DNA from: Dyella sp. SG609
GTDB taxonomy: Bacteria > Pseudomonadota > Gammaproteobacteria > Xanthomonadales > Rhodanobacteraceae
NCBI RefSeq assembly: GCF_012275375.1
Contig: NZ_JAAZQJ010000003.1
Location: 124,001-188,000 of the forward strand
Length of the DNA stretch: 64,000 nucleotides
Reading direction: 5' to 3'
The notes below the pieces were generated by a model, which saw nothing but the letters and a program-made list of their open reading frames with translations, had not been told where the DNA came from and did not search any database. Below are positions 35,116-44,175 of this stretch, piece by piece. Made by a program: the position numbers and the translations under genes. Position 1 is the first letter of the stretch; every line of letters starts with the position of its first letter.

Positions 35116-36027
35116 ATGCGCCGCCTGTTGTTGTCCGTGCCATTCCTGCTGATGCCGCTCGCCGCGGCAGGGCAGTCGCTGGCCGGCGATACGCATGAAC
35201 TGGCCAACCGGCTGCTCACCCAGAAGCCCGACCAGGTGGTTCAGCTCGGTCCGGATGCGGCCGTGCCCCTGTGGCGTGGCAGCGACGGCCGCTGGCTGGC
35301 GCTCAAGGCCGACAGCAGCAGCTTCGGCGCTGCTCAGCGCAACGACGGCCCCCTGCAGTTCACCGTGGTCGACGCCTCGCGCGCCGTTTCCACCGACCTT
35401 ACTTATGGCCTGGGTTCCAACCTGCAGGCCCATGTGGGCGTCAGCGAGCACACCTGGATCAACAACCGCGTGCCGCGTGTCATCGGCAGCGAGATCGGCG
35501 CCACCTACAGCAGCGGCCGCTACAGCGTGGGGCTCAGCCTGGGCGCCAACAGCACGCCGAACAACTCGGTGCTGCCGCGCCTGCTGCCGGGCGCCCCGGC
35601 CGGGGTCAACGGCCTGAGCGCGTTCGACAGCAGCGCGCAGCTCAATGCCCGCGGCCGCGTCGCGCTGGACAGCAAGAGCGGCATCGACCTCGGCGCCAGC
35701 GTGGGCCGCGTCCGCCTGCTGCCGGGCAACCTGCTGGGCGTGAACACCCTGGACCAGAAGGCGCTGAGCTTCGGCGTCGACCGCGGCCCGCTCAGCGGCG
35801 GTGTGGTCGGCCGCGTGATGCAGCCGGCGCTGCCGGGCACGGGCTACAACAGCGACCGCCGCTGGAGCAGCATCGACCTCGGCGTCACCCTGCGCCTGCC
35901 CTGGCAGGGCGAGCTGAGCATCGGCGCGCAGAACGTGTGGTCGTCCGGCAATGCGGTGAATACGCCGGTGGGTCCGGAGCCGGACCAGTCGCGCACCCCG
36001 TACGTGCAGTACCACCAGGATCTCTAA
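35116..36027 (+). CDS. Exported protein of unknown function, beta-rich (possible outer-membrane protein)
   Basis: The 303-residue product has a clear signal peptide (RRLLLSVPFLLMPLAAAGQS). The mature part alternates short polar/hydrophobic beta strands (DLTYGLGSNLQAHVGVSEH, YSVGLSLGANSTPNNS, GIDLGASVGRVRLLPG, LGVTLRLPWQGELSIGAQNVW) of the kind found in outer-membrane barrels. I do not recognise the family. ATG 35116 is chosen because the signal peptide starts there; an in-frame extension to 34879 runs into the divergent gene. It stands alone and ends at a bidirectional terminator. Confidence 0.75.
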   Translation: MRRLLLSVPFLLMPLAAAGQSLAGDTHELANRLLTQKPDQVVQLGPDAAVPLWRGSDGRWLALKADSSSFGAAQRNDGPLQFTVVDASRAVSTDLTYGLGSNLQAHVGVSEHTWINNRVPRVIGSEIGATYSSGRYSVGLSLGANSTPNNSVLPRLLPGAPAGVNGLSAFDSSAQLNARGRVALDSKSGIDLGASVGRVRLLPGNLLGVNTLDQKALSFGVDRGPLSGGVVGRVMQPALPGTGYNSDRRWSSIDLGVTLRLPWQGELSIGAQNVWSSGNAVNTPVGPEPDQSRTPYVQYHQDL

Positions 36028-36064
36028 GCTGCCGTCTTCCGCGGAAGCTTGAACGCCACAAAGC

Positions 36065-36103
36065 AAGAAGCCGTCGCCTCGCAGCGACGGCTTCTTCGTT
36101 TAC
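36065..36103. terminator. Bidirectional terminator between two convergent genes
   Basis: AAGAAGCCGTCGC-CTCGCA-GCGACGGCTTCTT, a perfect 13-bp stem with T-rich sequence on the plus side (CGTTT) and GCTTTGTGG on the minus side. Confidence 0.85.
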
Positions 36104-36124
36104 GGCGGCGGCAACCGCCCGCCT

Positions 36125-37027
36125 TCAATCCTGCCTGCGGATCTTCAGGTCGCCGCTGAAGGTTTCCAGCTTGATATTGGCGCCGCCGCTGCCGGCGTTG
36201 GCATCCAGCTCCATGCCGGGGCCGTGTTCCACCTTGCGCGGCGAACCGAAGTCGCTGCGCAGGTCGCCGCTGAACGTGTTGGCGTGGATGCGTGCGGAAA
36301 CATTGCCCGGCACCTGCACCTGCACGTCGCCGCTCATGCTGTCGACATTCATATCGCCGCCGGCCTGCATGCCGCCGCCCACCTGCACGTCGCCGGAGAC
36401 GGTGCTGAGATTGAGCCGCTTCCACGGCCCGCCATTCACGCGGATGCGTCCGGACACCGTCTGCAGTTCGGCCTCGCGTCCCACCGACGGGGCGAGGATG
36501 TCGCCGCTCACCGTCTGCAGGTCCACCTTGTCCGCATGGCCGGCCAGTTCCAGGCTGCCGCTGACGCTCTCGGCTTCCACCGAGGGCGAGCGCGCATTGA
36601 TGCGCACCTTGCCGCTCACCGAATTGATCTTGATGGTGCCGCCGTCGATGCCGTCGATGCTGGCCGGTGCGCTCACCACCTCCACTTCCAGCGAGGCGGC
36701 CTTGGGCACGCGCACGTCCAGCGTGGTGCTGCCCATCGAGGTGTCGTTGTTGAAGTTGAACCAGCGCGACTTGCCGGTGGATTCCACCTTCAGTTCCAGG
36801 TTGCCGTTGTCGCCTTCGAGCTCCAGCGGCCTGGCGCCGTCGCCGAGGCGGCCGGTGACCTGCACCTGGTTGCGGTCCCAGGCGGTGACGGTGACCGAGC
36901 CTTTGACGTTGCTGATCTGCAGCTGCACGTTGGGCTTGGCGTCGTGGCTGAGGTTGATCGGCGTGTCGGCATAGGCCTGGCCGATTGCCAGCGCCAGCAG
37001 GACAGGGAGATAGCGTGCGGTTTTCAT
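36125..37027 (-). CDS. Exported DUF4097-like repeat protein
   Basis: The 300-residue protein has a signal peptide (RYLPVLLALAIGQAYA) and a chain of short beta repeats centred on VSG (INSVSGKVRI, ESVSGSLEL, QTVSGDILA, QTVSGRIRV, STVSGDVQV, DSMSGDVQV, NTFSGDLRS, ETFSGDLKI) about 20-25 residues apart. This is the DUF4097-type beta-solenoid fold seen in putative adhesin heads and envelope-stress proteins. It follows an ECF sigma factor and a small membrane protein in one operon, so it is probably a periplasmic target or part of that pathway (inference). Confidence 0.8.
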   Translation of the reverse strand: MKTARYLPVLLALAIGQAYADTPINLSHDAKPNVQLQISNVKGSVTVTAWDRNQVQVTGRLGDGARPLELEGDNGNLELKVESTGKSRWFNFNNDTSMGSTTLDVRVPKAASLEVEVVSAPASIDGIDGGTIKINSVSGKVRINARSPSVEAESVSGSLELAGHADKVDLQTVSGDILAPSVGREAELQTVSGRIRVNGGPWKRLNLSTVSGDVQVGGGMQAGGDMNVDSMSGDVQVQVPGNVSARIHANTFSGDLRSDFGSPRKVEHGPGMELDANAGSGGANIKLETFSGDLKIRRQD

Positions 37028-37044
37028 GATTGTGCTCCGGTGGC

Positions 37045-37476
37045 TCAGCCTGCCTGTTGTTCCATCTGACGCAGTTGCGATTGACGTTTGGCCGTGCGGT
37101 CCAGCAGACGCTGCAGGGCCGGGGAATGCGGGGCCTGCTCGATGGCCTGCTGCAGTTCGACGCGTGCGGCGTCCAGTTCCACCGCCGCACCGGCCAGGCG
37201 CGGGTCGGTGGGTTTCCAGTTCGCTGGCACCTGCGCTTCGAGCGTCGCGGGCGTTTCCACCCGCCACTGGTGATTGAGGGCGACGGCCAGCAGCGACAGC
37301 CCCGCGAAGCTTGCCGCGAGCAGCCAGCGCTGGCCGCGCCGGGCGCGCGGCGCCGTGGTGACGGCGGCCGGCGTGCCGGCATCGAGCTTCGCTTCGATGT
37401 CGGCCCACAGGTCGCGCCGCGGGGACACCGGTTCGCGCAGGGCGCGCATCTGGCGATGCCATTCGAATTCGTTCAT
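37045..37476 (-). CDS. Small single-pass membrane protein, putative anti-sigma factor
   Basis: A 143-residue protein with a cytoplasmic N-terminus (FEWHRQMRALREPVSPRRDLW), one membrane helix (WLLAASFAGLSLLAVALN, about 50-68) and a helical periplasmic C-terminus. It has no clear zinc-binding anti-sigma motif. The call rests on position: its ATG overlaps the stop of the ECF sigma gene (ATGA), the classic arrangement for a sigma/anti-sigma pair. Confidence 0.65.
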   Translation of the reverse strand: MNEFEWHRQMRALREPVSPRRDLWADIEAKLDAGTPAAVTTAPRARRGQRWLLAASFAGLSLLAVALNHQWRVETPATLEAQVPANWKPTDPRLAGAAVELDAARVELQQAIEQAPHSPALQRLLDRTAKRQSQLRQMEQQAG

Positions 37477-38024
37477 GACGCTTCTCCAAGTACCTTTCGC
37501 AGCAGTCCGCGTGCGCGGTGCAGCTGCGCTTTCGACGAGCCGACGGCCATGCCGAGCTCGGCGCTGATTTCCTCGTGCCGCCAGCCTTCCACATCGTGCA
37601 GGACCAGCACGGCGCGTGCGCGTGGCGGCAGTTTGCCGATCGCACGTTCCAGTTCGTCGCGTTCGGCGGCACAGAACGGGGTTTCGCCGCGGTCGGGCAG
37701 GCTGTCCTCGTCCATCATGCTGACCGGGTCGGCGCCGCGCGAGCGGATGTCCATCAGCGCCACGTTCACCGCCAGGCGGTACAGCCAGGTGCCGAACGCG
37801 CTTTCGTGGCGGAAGCCGGCCAGTTTCTGCCAGGCGCGCACGAAGGCGTCCTGGGTCAGATCCTCGGCGCGTGCGTGGTCATAGCCGGCCAGGCGGTAGA
37901 CGGCGCCATAGACGCGGTCGGCATGCCGGCGATAGAGCCGCTGGAAGGCCGCGCGGTCGCCGTCCGCGGCCGCGCGCACGTCGGCGACGTCGTCGTCGGG
38001 CGCTGCGACGGGGGCAGGCGGCAT
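37473..38024 (-). CDS. ECF-type RNA polymerase sigma factor
   Basis: A protein of 183 residues with sigma region 2 (FQRLYRRHADRVYGAVYRL, ARAEDLTQDAFVRAWQKL, FGTWLYRLAVNVALMDIR) and region 4 (LERAIGKLPPRARAVLVLHD, HEEISAELGMAVGSSKAQLH). It recruits RNA polymerase to promoters, probably of its own operon. The start is uncertain: ATG 38024 gives a typical ECF length, while ATG 38057 or 38117 add poorly conserved residues. It is cotranslated with the downstream small membrane protein. Confidence 0.92.
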   Translation of the reverse strand: MPPAPVAAPDDDVADVRAAADGDRAAFQRLYRRHADRVYGAVYRLAGYDHARAEDLTQDAFVRAWQKLAGFRHESAFGTWLYRLAVNVALMDIRSRGADPVSMMDEDSLPDRGETPFCAAERDELERAIGKLPPRARAVLVLHDVEGWRHEEISAELGMAVGSSKAQLHRARGLLRKVLGEAS

Positions 38025-38174
38025 GGAGGTTCCGGTGGCGGCGCAGGCGCTGATCATCTTGCCAGCTTGGATGCACCGTGGCGCTGCAGGGTTTAGAGAA
38101 AGGCGCTCATCCGCCATCAGTCATGGATGGCGGGAAGCGGCGGCCGGGCCTTGCGCCACGGCCGCCGCGGACGG

Positions 38175-39950
38175 TCACGAGGCGACCGCCGAAACCCGCG
38201 GCGCGCCGGCGAGCGCGGCGGCCACGCGTTCGAGTTCGTCGTGCAGGCGCTGCGGCATGCGCTGGCCGAATTCGCGCAGGTAGTCGCCGATGGCGGCGGC
38301 TTCGGCCTGCCAGCCGGCCTCGTCGACGTGCAGCAGCTCGTCCAGCGCGGCGCCATCCAGCGCCAGGCCTTCGGTGCGCAGTTCGCCGCGCGCCGGCAGG
38401 GTGCCGATCGGCGTGTCGACGCCGGCGGCCTTGCCTTCGACGCGGGCGATCATCCACTCCAGCACGCGCAGGTTGTCGCCGAAGCCCGGCCACAGGAACT
38501 TGCCGTCCCTGCCTTTGCGGAACCAGTTGACGTGGAAGATCTTCGGCAGCTGCGCGCCCGGCCGGTCGAACGACAGCCAGTGCCGGAAATAATCGCCGTA
38601 GTGGTAGCCGCAGAACGGCTTCATCGCCATCGAATCGCGGCGCAGCACGCCCACCGCGCCGGTGGCCGCGGCGGTGGTTTCCGAACCCATCGCGCCGCCG
38701 ACCAGCACGCCGTGCGCCCAGTCGCGCGCCTCGAACACCAGCGGCACCAGCGAAGGACGGCGGCCGCCGAACACGATGGCGCTGATCGGCACGCCCTGCG
38801 CGTCCTCGGACTTGGGCGACCAGGTCGGGCACTGCTTCGCACTGACGGTGAAGCGCGCATTCGGATGCGCGGCCGGGCCATTGGCCGGGTCGTAGGCGCG
38901 GCCTTGCCAGTCCAATGCCGGCTCGCCCGGCAGGCCTTCCCACCAGGGCTGGTTGTCGGCGGTGACGGCGACGTTGGTGAAGATGGTGTCGCACGCGATG
39001 CTGGCCAGCGCGTTCGGATTGCTGCCCGCGTTGGTGCCCGGCGCCACGCCGAAGAAGCCGGCTTCCGGGTTGATCGCGTACAGGCGGCCGTCGGCGCCGG
39101 GGCGCATCCAGCAGATGTCGTCGCCCACGGTCCACACCTTCCAGCCGTCGCGGCGATAGCCTTCCGGCGGGATCAGCATGGCCAGGTTGGTCTTGCCGCA
39201 GGCCGACGGGAACGCGGCGGCGACGTAGTGCGTCTGCCCCTGCGGGTTCTCGATGCCCACGATCAGCATGTGCTCGGCCAGCCAGCCCTCGGACCTGGCC
39301 TGCCAGCTGGCGATGCGCAGCGCATGGCACTTCTTGCCCAGCAGCGCATTGCCGCCGTAGCCGGAACCGTAGGACTTGATGGTCAGGTCCTCGGGGAAAT
39401 GCATGATGAAGCGGCGCTCCGGATCGAGCTCGCCGGTGGAGTGCAGCCCCTTCACGAACGTGCCTTCGCGCTCGATGCGCGCCTGCGCCGCGGCGCCCAT
39501 GCGCGTCATGGTGCGCATGTTGGCCACCACGTAGGGGCTGTCGGTGATTTCCACGCCGCAGCGGGCCAGCGGCGAATCGATCGGGCCCATGCAGTACGGA
39601 ATGACGTACATGGTGCGGCCTTCCATGCAGCCGGCGAACAGGCCGTCCATCTTGGCGTTCGCCTCGGCCGGGTCCATCCAGTGGTTGTTCGGGCCGGCAT
39701 CTTCCTGCTCCTTCGTGCAGACGAAGGTGAGGTGCTCGACGCGGGCCACGTCGGAAGGACTCGACCGGTGCAGGTAGCAGCCTGGATGGGTCTGCTGGTT
39801 CAGTTCGACCAGGTCGCCGGTCTGCAGCATCTGCTGCACCAGGGCCTGGTATTCGGCGTCAGAGCCATCGCACCAATGGATGCGGGCGGGGCGGGTCAGC
39901 GCCGCCACCTCGTCCACCCAGCGCTGCAGCGCCGCCAGCTTGCTCGCCAT
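38175..39950 (-). CDS. pckG: Phosphoenolpyruvate carboxykinase (GTP)
   Basis: The 591-residue enzyme converts oxaloacetate and GTP to phosphoenolpyruvate in gluconeogenesis. Landmarks are the substrate and metal site MGPIDSPLARCGVEITDSPYV, the kinase P-loop AFPSACGKTNLAML, the following VGDDICWM, and the GTP-type loop NPEAGFFGVAPGTN. The GTP-dependent class is unusual in enteric bacteria but normal in Xanthomonadales. ATG 39950 has GAGGAA upstream. The 126-bp gap before it shows TTGCAA-17-TACCGT on the minus strand as a weak promoter candidate. Confidence 0.97.
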   Translation of the reverse strand: MASKLAALQRWVDEVAALTRPARIHWCDGSDAEYQALVQQMLQTGDLVELNQQTHPGCYLHRSSPSDVARVEHLTFVCTKEQEDAGPNNHWMDPAEANAKMDGLFAGCMEGRTMYVIPYCMGPIDSPLARCGVEITDSPYVVANMRTMTRMGAAAQARIEREGTFVKGLHSTGELDPERRFIMHFPEDLTIKSYGSGYGGNALLGKKCHALRIASWQARSEGWLAEHMLIVGIENPQGQTHYVAAAFPSACGKTNLAMLIPPEGYRRDGWKVWTVGDDICWMRPGADGRLYAINPEAGFFGVAPGTNAGSNPNALASIACDTIFTNVAVTADNQPWWEGLPGEPALDWQGRAYDPANGPAAHPNARFTVSAKQCPTWSPKSEDAQGVPISAIVFGGRRPSLVPLVFEARDWAHGVLVGGAMGSETTAAATGAVGVLRRDSMAMKPFCGYHYGDYFRHWLSFDRPGAQLPKIFHVNWFRKGRDGKFLWPGFGDNLRVLEWMIARVEGKAAGVDTPIGTLPARGELRTEGLALDGAALDELLHVDEAGWQAEAAAIGDYLREFGQRMPQRLHDELERVAAALAGAPRVSAVAS

Positions 39951-40076
39951 GCGTTCCTCACTCTGGTCTTAGAACAAAAAAGAGCAGAAACGGTAGTTTG
40001 CGTGTACTGGCATTGCAAGGCGGGGTGCAGCAAAGCGGCCCTGGAATGCCGCCAAGCCGCTGATGCGGCTGGTCTT

Positions 40077-40655
40077 TCAGCCCGGCGTGAGCGTCTTGAT
40101 CATGTGCTCGACGTAGGCATCGAAGTCTTCATGGCTGATGCGCGGTAGACCCAGCGTGAAGTTGAGCTGCAGGAAGCCTACGTAGGCCGCGTAGGTGAGG
40201 CGCGCGCGGTTCAGCGCCTCGGCCGGGGCCAGGCCGGCTTCGCGGTAGATGGTGGTGAGGAATTCCATGCGCCGCTGCGACACGCGGGCCATCACCGGCA
40301 CCACCTGGGGGTGATCCAGCGCCTTGAGCAGGGCGGCGTAGACGCGGTGCGGGGCGATTTCGTGCGCGACCCGGCGGAACAGTTCCGGCAGGCGGGCGCG
40401 CGGGTCGGGCATGGCCTCGATCTGGCTGATCACCTCGCGCTCGCCGTACTGCTCCCAGCGTTCCAGCGCGGCCTGCAGCAGGGCTTCGCGGGTGCGGAAG
40501 TGCCAGTAGAAGCTGCCCTTGGTTACCCCGAGCTGGCGGGCCAGGGCCTCGACGGCGAGGGCGCCGACACCCTGGTCGGCAATCAGCTTGAGGGCGGCAT
40601 CTTCCCAATCTTCGGCGGAAAGACGGGTACGTTCGGGTTTGGCGCTGGCATTCAT
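40077..40655 (-). CDS. TetR-family transcriptional regulator
   Basis: The 192-residue regulator has an N-terminal TetR helix-turn-helix (AALKLIADQGVGALAVEALA, RQLGVTKGSFYWHFRTREALL) and a helical ligand-binding C-terminus with Phe/Leu-rich character. It is divergent from an alpha/beta hydrolase gene, with an inverted repeat in the 86-bp gap, so it likely represses that operon. fadE lies just beyond, making a fatty-acyl or ester ligand plausible (inference). Confidence 0.93.
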   Translation of the reverse strand: MNASAKPERTRLSAEDWEDAALKLIADQGVGALAVEALARQLGVTKGSFYWHFRTREALLQAALERWEQYGEREVISQIEAMPDPRARLPELFRRVAHEIAPHRVYAALLKALDHPQVVPVMARVSQRRMEFLTTIYREAGLAPAEALNRARLTYAAYVGFLQLNFTLGLPRISHEDFDAYVEHMIKTLTPG

Positions 40656-40704
40656 TCGAGCATGGTAGCCCCAGTCCTAGGCTTTGCAATCCGAACGGCC
40701 GTGG

Positions 40705-40741
40705 TTGACGGCGGCTCGGACGGCAATCCATACTCGTCCGT
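40705..40741 (+). promoter_or_regulatory. Divergent promoter region with inverted repeat; possible leaderless start
   Basis: TTGACG (40705-40710) and CATACT (40729-40734) are 18 bp apart, and transcription would start at about 40741, practically at the hydrolase ATG. Inverted repeat CGGACG-N12-CGTCCG (40717-40740) covers the -10 and start site, a plausible TetR operator. No ribosome site precedes the ATG. Confidence 0.4.
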
Positions 40742-41620
40742 ATGGTTACCATCGCGCCAGCCGCCGTTTCGTCCCACTCCTATGCCGCCGCCGATGGCGT
40801 GCGCCTGGCGGTGGACGTACGCCAGCCCGACGGCCGGCCCGCCCTGCTGTTCGCCCACGGCTTCGGCCAGACCCGCCACGCCTGGACGGCCACCGCCGCC
40901 GCGCTGGCAGGCGAGGGCTTGCGCTGCGTCACTTTCGACAGCCGCGGCCATGGCGAAAGCGGCCGCGTGCCCGGCGGCGACTACCACATGGAACAGTTCG
41001 TGGCCGACCTGGTCGGGCTCGCTCGTTCTCAGCCGGAACCGCCGGTGCTGGTCGGCGCCTCGATGGGCGGCCTGCTCGGCCTGGTGGTGGCCGGCGAGAT
41101 CGACCCCGGCCTGTTCCGCGCCCTGGTGCTGGTGGACATCACCCCGCGCTGGGAAACCGCCGGCGTCGAACGCATCCTCGCTTTCATGCAGGCGCATCCG
41201 GACGGCTTCGCCGATTACGCCGAAGCGGCCGAACAGATCGCCGCCTACCTGCCGCACCGCGCCGGCCGCAAGAGCGAAGACCAGTTGCGCCCCCTGCTGC
41301 GCGAAGGCGCCGACGGCCGCCTGCGCTGGCATTGGGACCCGGCCCTGCTCGGCGGCGACCTGGTGCGCGAGGCCGAGCGCTACCAGCCGCGCCTGATGAG
41401 CGCCGCGGCCAACGTGCGCGTGCCATTGCTGCTGCTGTCGGGCGGACGCAGCGACGTGGTCTCGCGCGACACCGTCGACGAATTCCTCCGCCTCGCCCCG
41501 CATGCCGAACACGTGGAGCTGCCGCGTGCCACGCATATGGTGGCGGGCGACGCCAACGACGCTTTCACCCGTGAGATCGCACGATTCCTGCGCACTCTGG
41601 ACGGTGGAGCAACGCATTGA
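40742..41620 (+). CDS. Alpha/beta hydrolase
   Basis: The 292-residue enzyme shows the alpha/beta-hydrolase fold: oxyanion region FAHGFGQTRHAW, nucleophile elbow VGASMGGLLGLV (Ser near residue 107), acid in GGRSDVVSRDTVDEF and catalytic His in LPRATHMVAGD. It is cytoplasmic with no signal peptide. It may hydrolyse esters or thioesters. Divergent transcription from a TetR gene and proximity to fadE (84 bp downstream, same strand) suggest a role in acyl or aromatic ester metabolism, but the substrate is unknown. Confidence 0.88.
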   Translation: MVTIAPAAVSSHSYAAADGVRLAVDVRQPDGRPALLFAHGFGQTRHAWTATAAALAGEGLRCVTFDSRGHGESGRVPGGDYHMEQFVADLVGLARSQPEPPVLVGASMGGLLGLVVAGEIDPGLFRALVLVDITPRWETAGVERILAFMQAHPDGFADYAEAAEQIAAYLPHRAGRKSEDQLRPLLREGADGRLRWHWDPALLGGDLVREAERYQPRLMSAAANVRVPLLLLSGGRSDVVSRDTVDEFLRLAPHAEHVELPRATHMVAGDANDAFTREIARFLRTLDGGATH

Positions 41621-41704
41621 ATGCCCGCACGGACGCGGTTTTCCTGACTGAGTAATGCCCATGCCTGTCCATCGCCACAACGCCATTCGCGACGAGGTGC
41701 TTTC

Positions 41705-44173
41705 ATGTCCGTGATCCTCACCCTGCTGGCGGCCCTCATCGCCACCGGCGCCTGTGCCTACCATCGCAGCAGCCTGCGGACCTGGGCGATCGTCACCGTC
41801 GGCGCCACCCTGGTCGTGGGCCTGATCGCCGGCGCGCCGGCCACCACGGTCGTGCTGCTGATCCTCGAGCTGGTGGTCGCCGTGCCGCTGCTGATGATCG
41901 ACTTCCGCCGCAAGAAGATCAGCGCGCCGCTGCTGAAGCTGTTCGCCAAGGTCACGCCGAAGCTGTCGGAAACCGAGCAGACCGCGCTGGAAGCCGGCAC
42001 CGTCGGTTTCGAAGGCCAGCTGTTCTCCGGCAAGCCGGACTGGCACGAGCTGATGAAGCAGCCCAAGCCGGAGCTGAGCACCGAGGAACAGGCCTATATG
42101 GACGGCCCGGTGGAACAGCTGTGCGGCATGCTCAACGACTGGCAGATCACCCACGAGCTGGCCGACCTGCCGCCGGACGTCTGGGCCTTCATCAAGAAGC
42201 ACAAGTTCTTCGGCATGATCATCCCGAAGCAGTACGGCGGCCTGGGCTTCTCCGCGCTGGCGCATTCGGCGGTGCTGCAGAAGCTGGCGACCATGTCGGC
42301 CACCGTGGCCTCCACCGTCGCCGTGCCCAATTCGCTCGGCCCGGCCGAGCTGCTGCTGCACTACGGCAGCGACGAGCAGAAGAACTACTACCTGCCGCGC
42401 CTGGCGGTGGGCGAGGAGATTCCCTGCTTCGCGCTTACCGGCCCGTATGCCGGCTCCGACGCCACCTCGATCACCGACTTCGGCATCGTCTGCAAGCAGA
42501 CGGTGGACGGCGTCGAGACGCTCGGCATCCGCCTCACCTTCGACAAGCGCTACATCACGCTGGCGCCGATCGCCACCGTGGTCGGCCTGGCCTTCCGCAT
42601 GTACGACCCGGAGAAGCTGCTGGGCGACAAGGAAGACCTGGGCATCACCCTGGCGCTGATTCCGCGCTCCACCGCGGGCCTGGAAATCGGCCGCCGCCAC
42701 TTCCCGCTCAACATCCCGTTCCAGAACGGCCCGGTGCACGGCAAGGACATCTTCGTGCCGATGTCGGTGCTGATCGGCGGGCCGAGCATGGCCGGCCACG
42801 GCTGGCGCATGCTGGTGGAATGCCTGTCGGTAGGCCGCGCCATTTCGCTGCCGTCCAATGCCACCGGCGGCGTGCGTTCCGCCGTGGCCGCCACCGGCGC
42901 CTATGCGCGCATGCGCAAGCAGTTCGGTCTCTCCATCGCGCGTTTCGAAGGCGTGGAAGAAGCGCTCGCGCGCATCGGCGGCCTGACCTATGCCACCGCG
43001 GCGCTGTCGCGCGCCACGGCTGCCGCGGTGGACCGCGGCGAGAAGCCGGCCGTGCCGTCGGCCATCGCCAAGTACCACGCCACCGAGTGGGGCCGCATCA
43101 TCGCCGGCGACGCCATGGACGTGCATGGCGGCAAGGCCGTGCAGCTGGGCCCGAAGAACTACGCCGGCCGCGCCTGGCAGGGCGTGCCGATCGCCATCAC
43201 GGTGGAAGGCGCGAACATCATGACGCGCAGCCTGATGATCTTCGGCCAGGGCGCGATCCGCTGCCATCCGTACGTGCTGAAGGAAATGCAGGCGCTGTCG
43301 ATCGCCGACTACGGCGACCGCCTGAAGACCTTCGACCGCCTGCTGTTCAGCCATATCGGCTTCGGCATTTCCAATGCGGTGCGCGCCTTCACCCTGGGCT
43401 TCACCGGTTCGCGCATCGGCGAGGCCGCGGGCGACGCCTATACGCGCCGCTACTACCGCAAGCTCGACCGCTATTCGGCCGCGCTGGCGCTGTGCGCGGA
43501 CACCTTCATGGGCGTGCTCGGCGGCAAGCTGAAGTTCAAAGAGAAACTGTCGGCGCGCCTGGGCGACGTGCTGAGCTATCTGTACATCGCCAGCGCCATG
43601 CTCAAGCGCTACGAGGACACCGGCCGTCCGGAAGCGGACCGTCCGCTGCTGGCCTGGGCCTTCCACGAGTGCATGTGGCGTACGCAGATGGCGCTGGACG
43701 GCGCGATCCGCAACTTCCCGGTGCGCCCGGTCTCCTGGCTGCTGCGCGTGCTGGTGTTCCCGTTCGGCCGCCGCGAAGTGCCGCCGTCGGACCGCCTGGG
43801 CCGCCGCGTCGCCGCCATCATCACGGCGCCGGGCGAAGCGCGCGACCGCCTGCTGGAGTGGGTGTATCTCACCCCGACGGCGAACAACACGGTCGGCCGC
43901 ATGAACGAGCTGCTGCCGGACGTGATCGCCGCCGAGCCGGTGGAGCGCAAGTTCCTCAAGGCGCAGAAGGCCGGCCAGTTCAAGTCGCACGACTACTTCG
44001 GCCAGCTGGCCGAGGCCGAGAAGGCCGGCATCATCGACAGCGCCGAGGCGGCCCTGCTCAAGCGCGTGCGCGAGGGCGTGTTCGAGTTCATCTCGGTCGA
44101 CGATTTCGACCCGTCGGAACTGGGCGCGGCGAAGACCAAGGAAGAGATCAAGAAGCTCGCCGACGCGGCCTGA
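41705..44173 (+). CDS. fadE: Membrane-associated acyl-CoA dehydrogenase FadE
   Basis: The 822-residue length matches FadE-type dehydrogenases (~815) rather than the ~380-residue soluble family. Two N-terminal hydrophobic helices (SVILTLLAALIATGACAY, TVVLLILELVVAVPLLMI) are followed by the dehydrogenase core with IPKQYGGLGFSALAHS, ALTGPYAGSDATS, ARMRKQFGLSIARFEGVEEA and VHGGKAVQLGPKNY, then the FadE-specific C-terminal domain. It catalyses the first oxidation step of beta-oxidation, passing electrons to EtfAB and then ETF-QO, both encoded in this window. Confidence 0.96.
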   Translation: MSVILTLLAALIATGACAYHRSSLRTWAIVTVGATLVVGLIAGAPATTVVLLILELVVAVPLLMIDFRRKKISAPLLKLFAKVTPKLSETEQTALEAGTVGFEGQLFSGKPDWHELMKQPKPELSTEEQAYMDGPVEQLCGMLNDWQITHELADLPPDVWAFIKKHKFFGMIIPKQYGGLGFSALAHSAVLQKLATMSATVASTVAVPNSLGPAELLLHYGSDEQKNYYLPRLAVGEEIPCFALTGPYAGSDATSITDFGIVCKQTVDGVETLGIRLTFDKRYITLAPIATVVGLAFRMYDPEKLLGDKEDLGITLALIPRSTAGLEIGRRHFPLNIPFQNGPVHGKDIFVPMSVLIGGPSMAGHGWRMLVECLSVGRAISLPSNATGGVRSAVAATGAYARMRKQFGLSIARFEGVEEALARIGGLTYATAALSRATAAAVDRGEKPAVPSAIAKYHATEWGRIIAGDAMDVHGGKAVQLGPKNYAGRAWQGVPIAITVEGANIMTRSLMIFGQGAIRCHPYVLKEMQALSIADYGDRLKTFDRLLFSHIGFGISNAVRAFTLGFTGSRIGEAAGDAYTRRYYRKLDRYSAALALCADTFMGVLGGKLKFKEKLSARLGDVLSYLYIASAMLKRYEDTGRPEADRPLLAWAFHECMWRTQMALDGAIRNFPVRPVSWLLRVLVFPFGRREVPPSDRLGRRVAAIITAPGEARDRLLEWVYLTPTANNTVGRMNELLPDVIAAEPVERKFLKAQKAGQFKSHDYFGQLAEAEKAGIIDSAEAALLKRVREGVFEFISVDDFDPSELGAAKTKEEIKKLADAA

Positions 44174-44175
44174 GC

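Noticed and set aside
40652-43990. Very long minus-strand open frame (1112 codons) opposite the hydrolase and fadE
   Set aside because: It is antisense to well-supported genes; its composition is the His/Arg/Gln/Ala-rich output expected of the reverse complement of GC-rich coding DNA.
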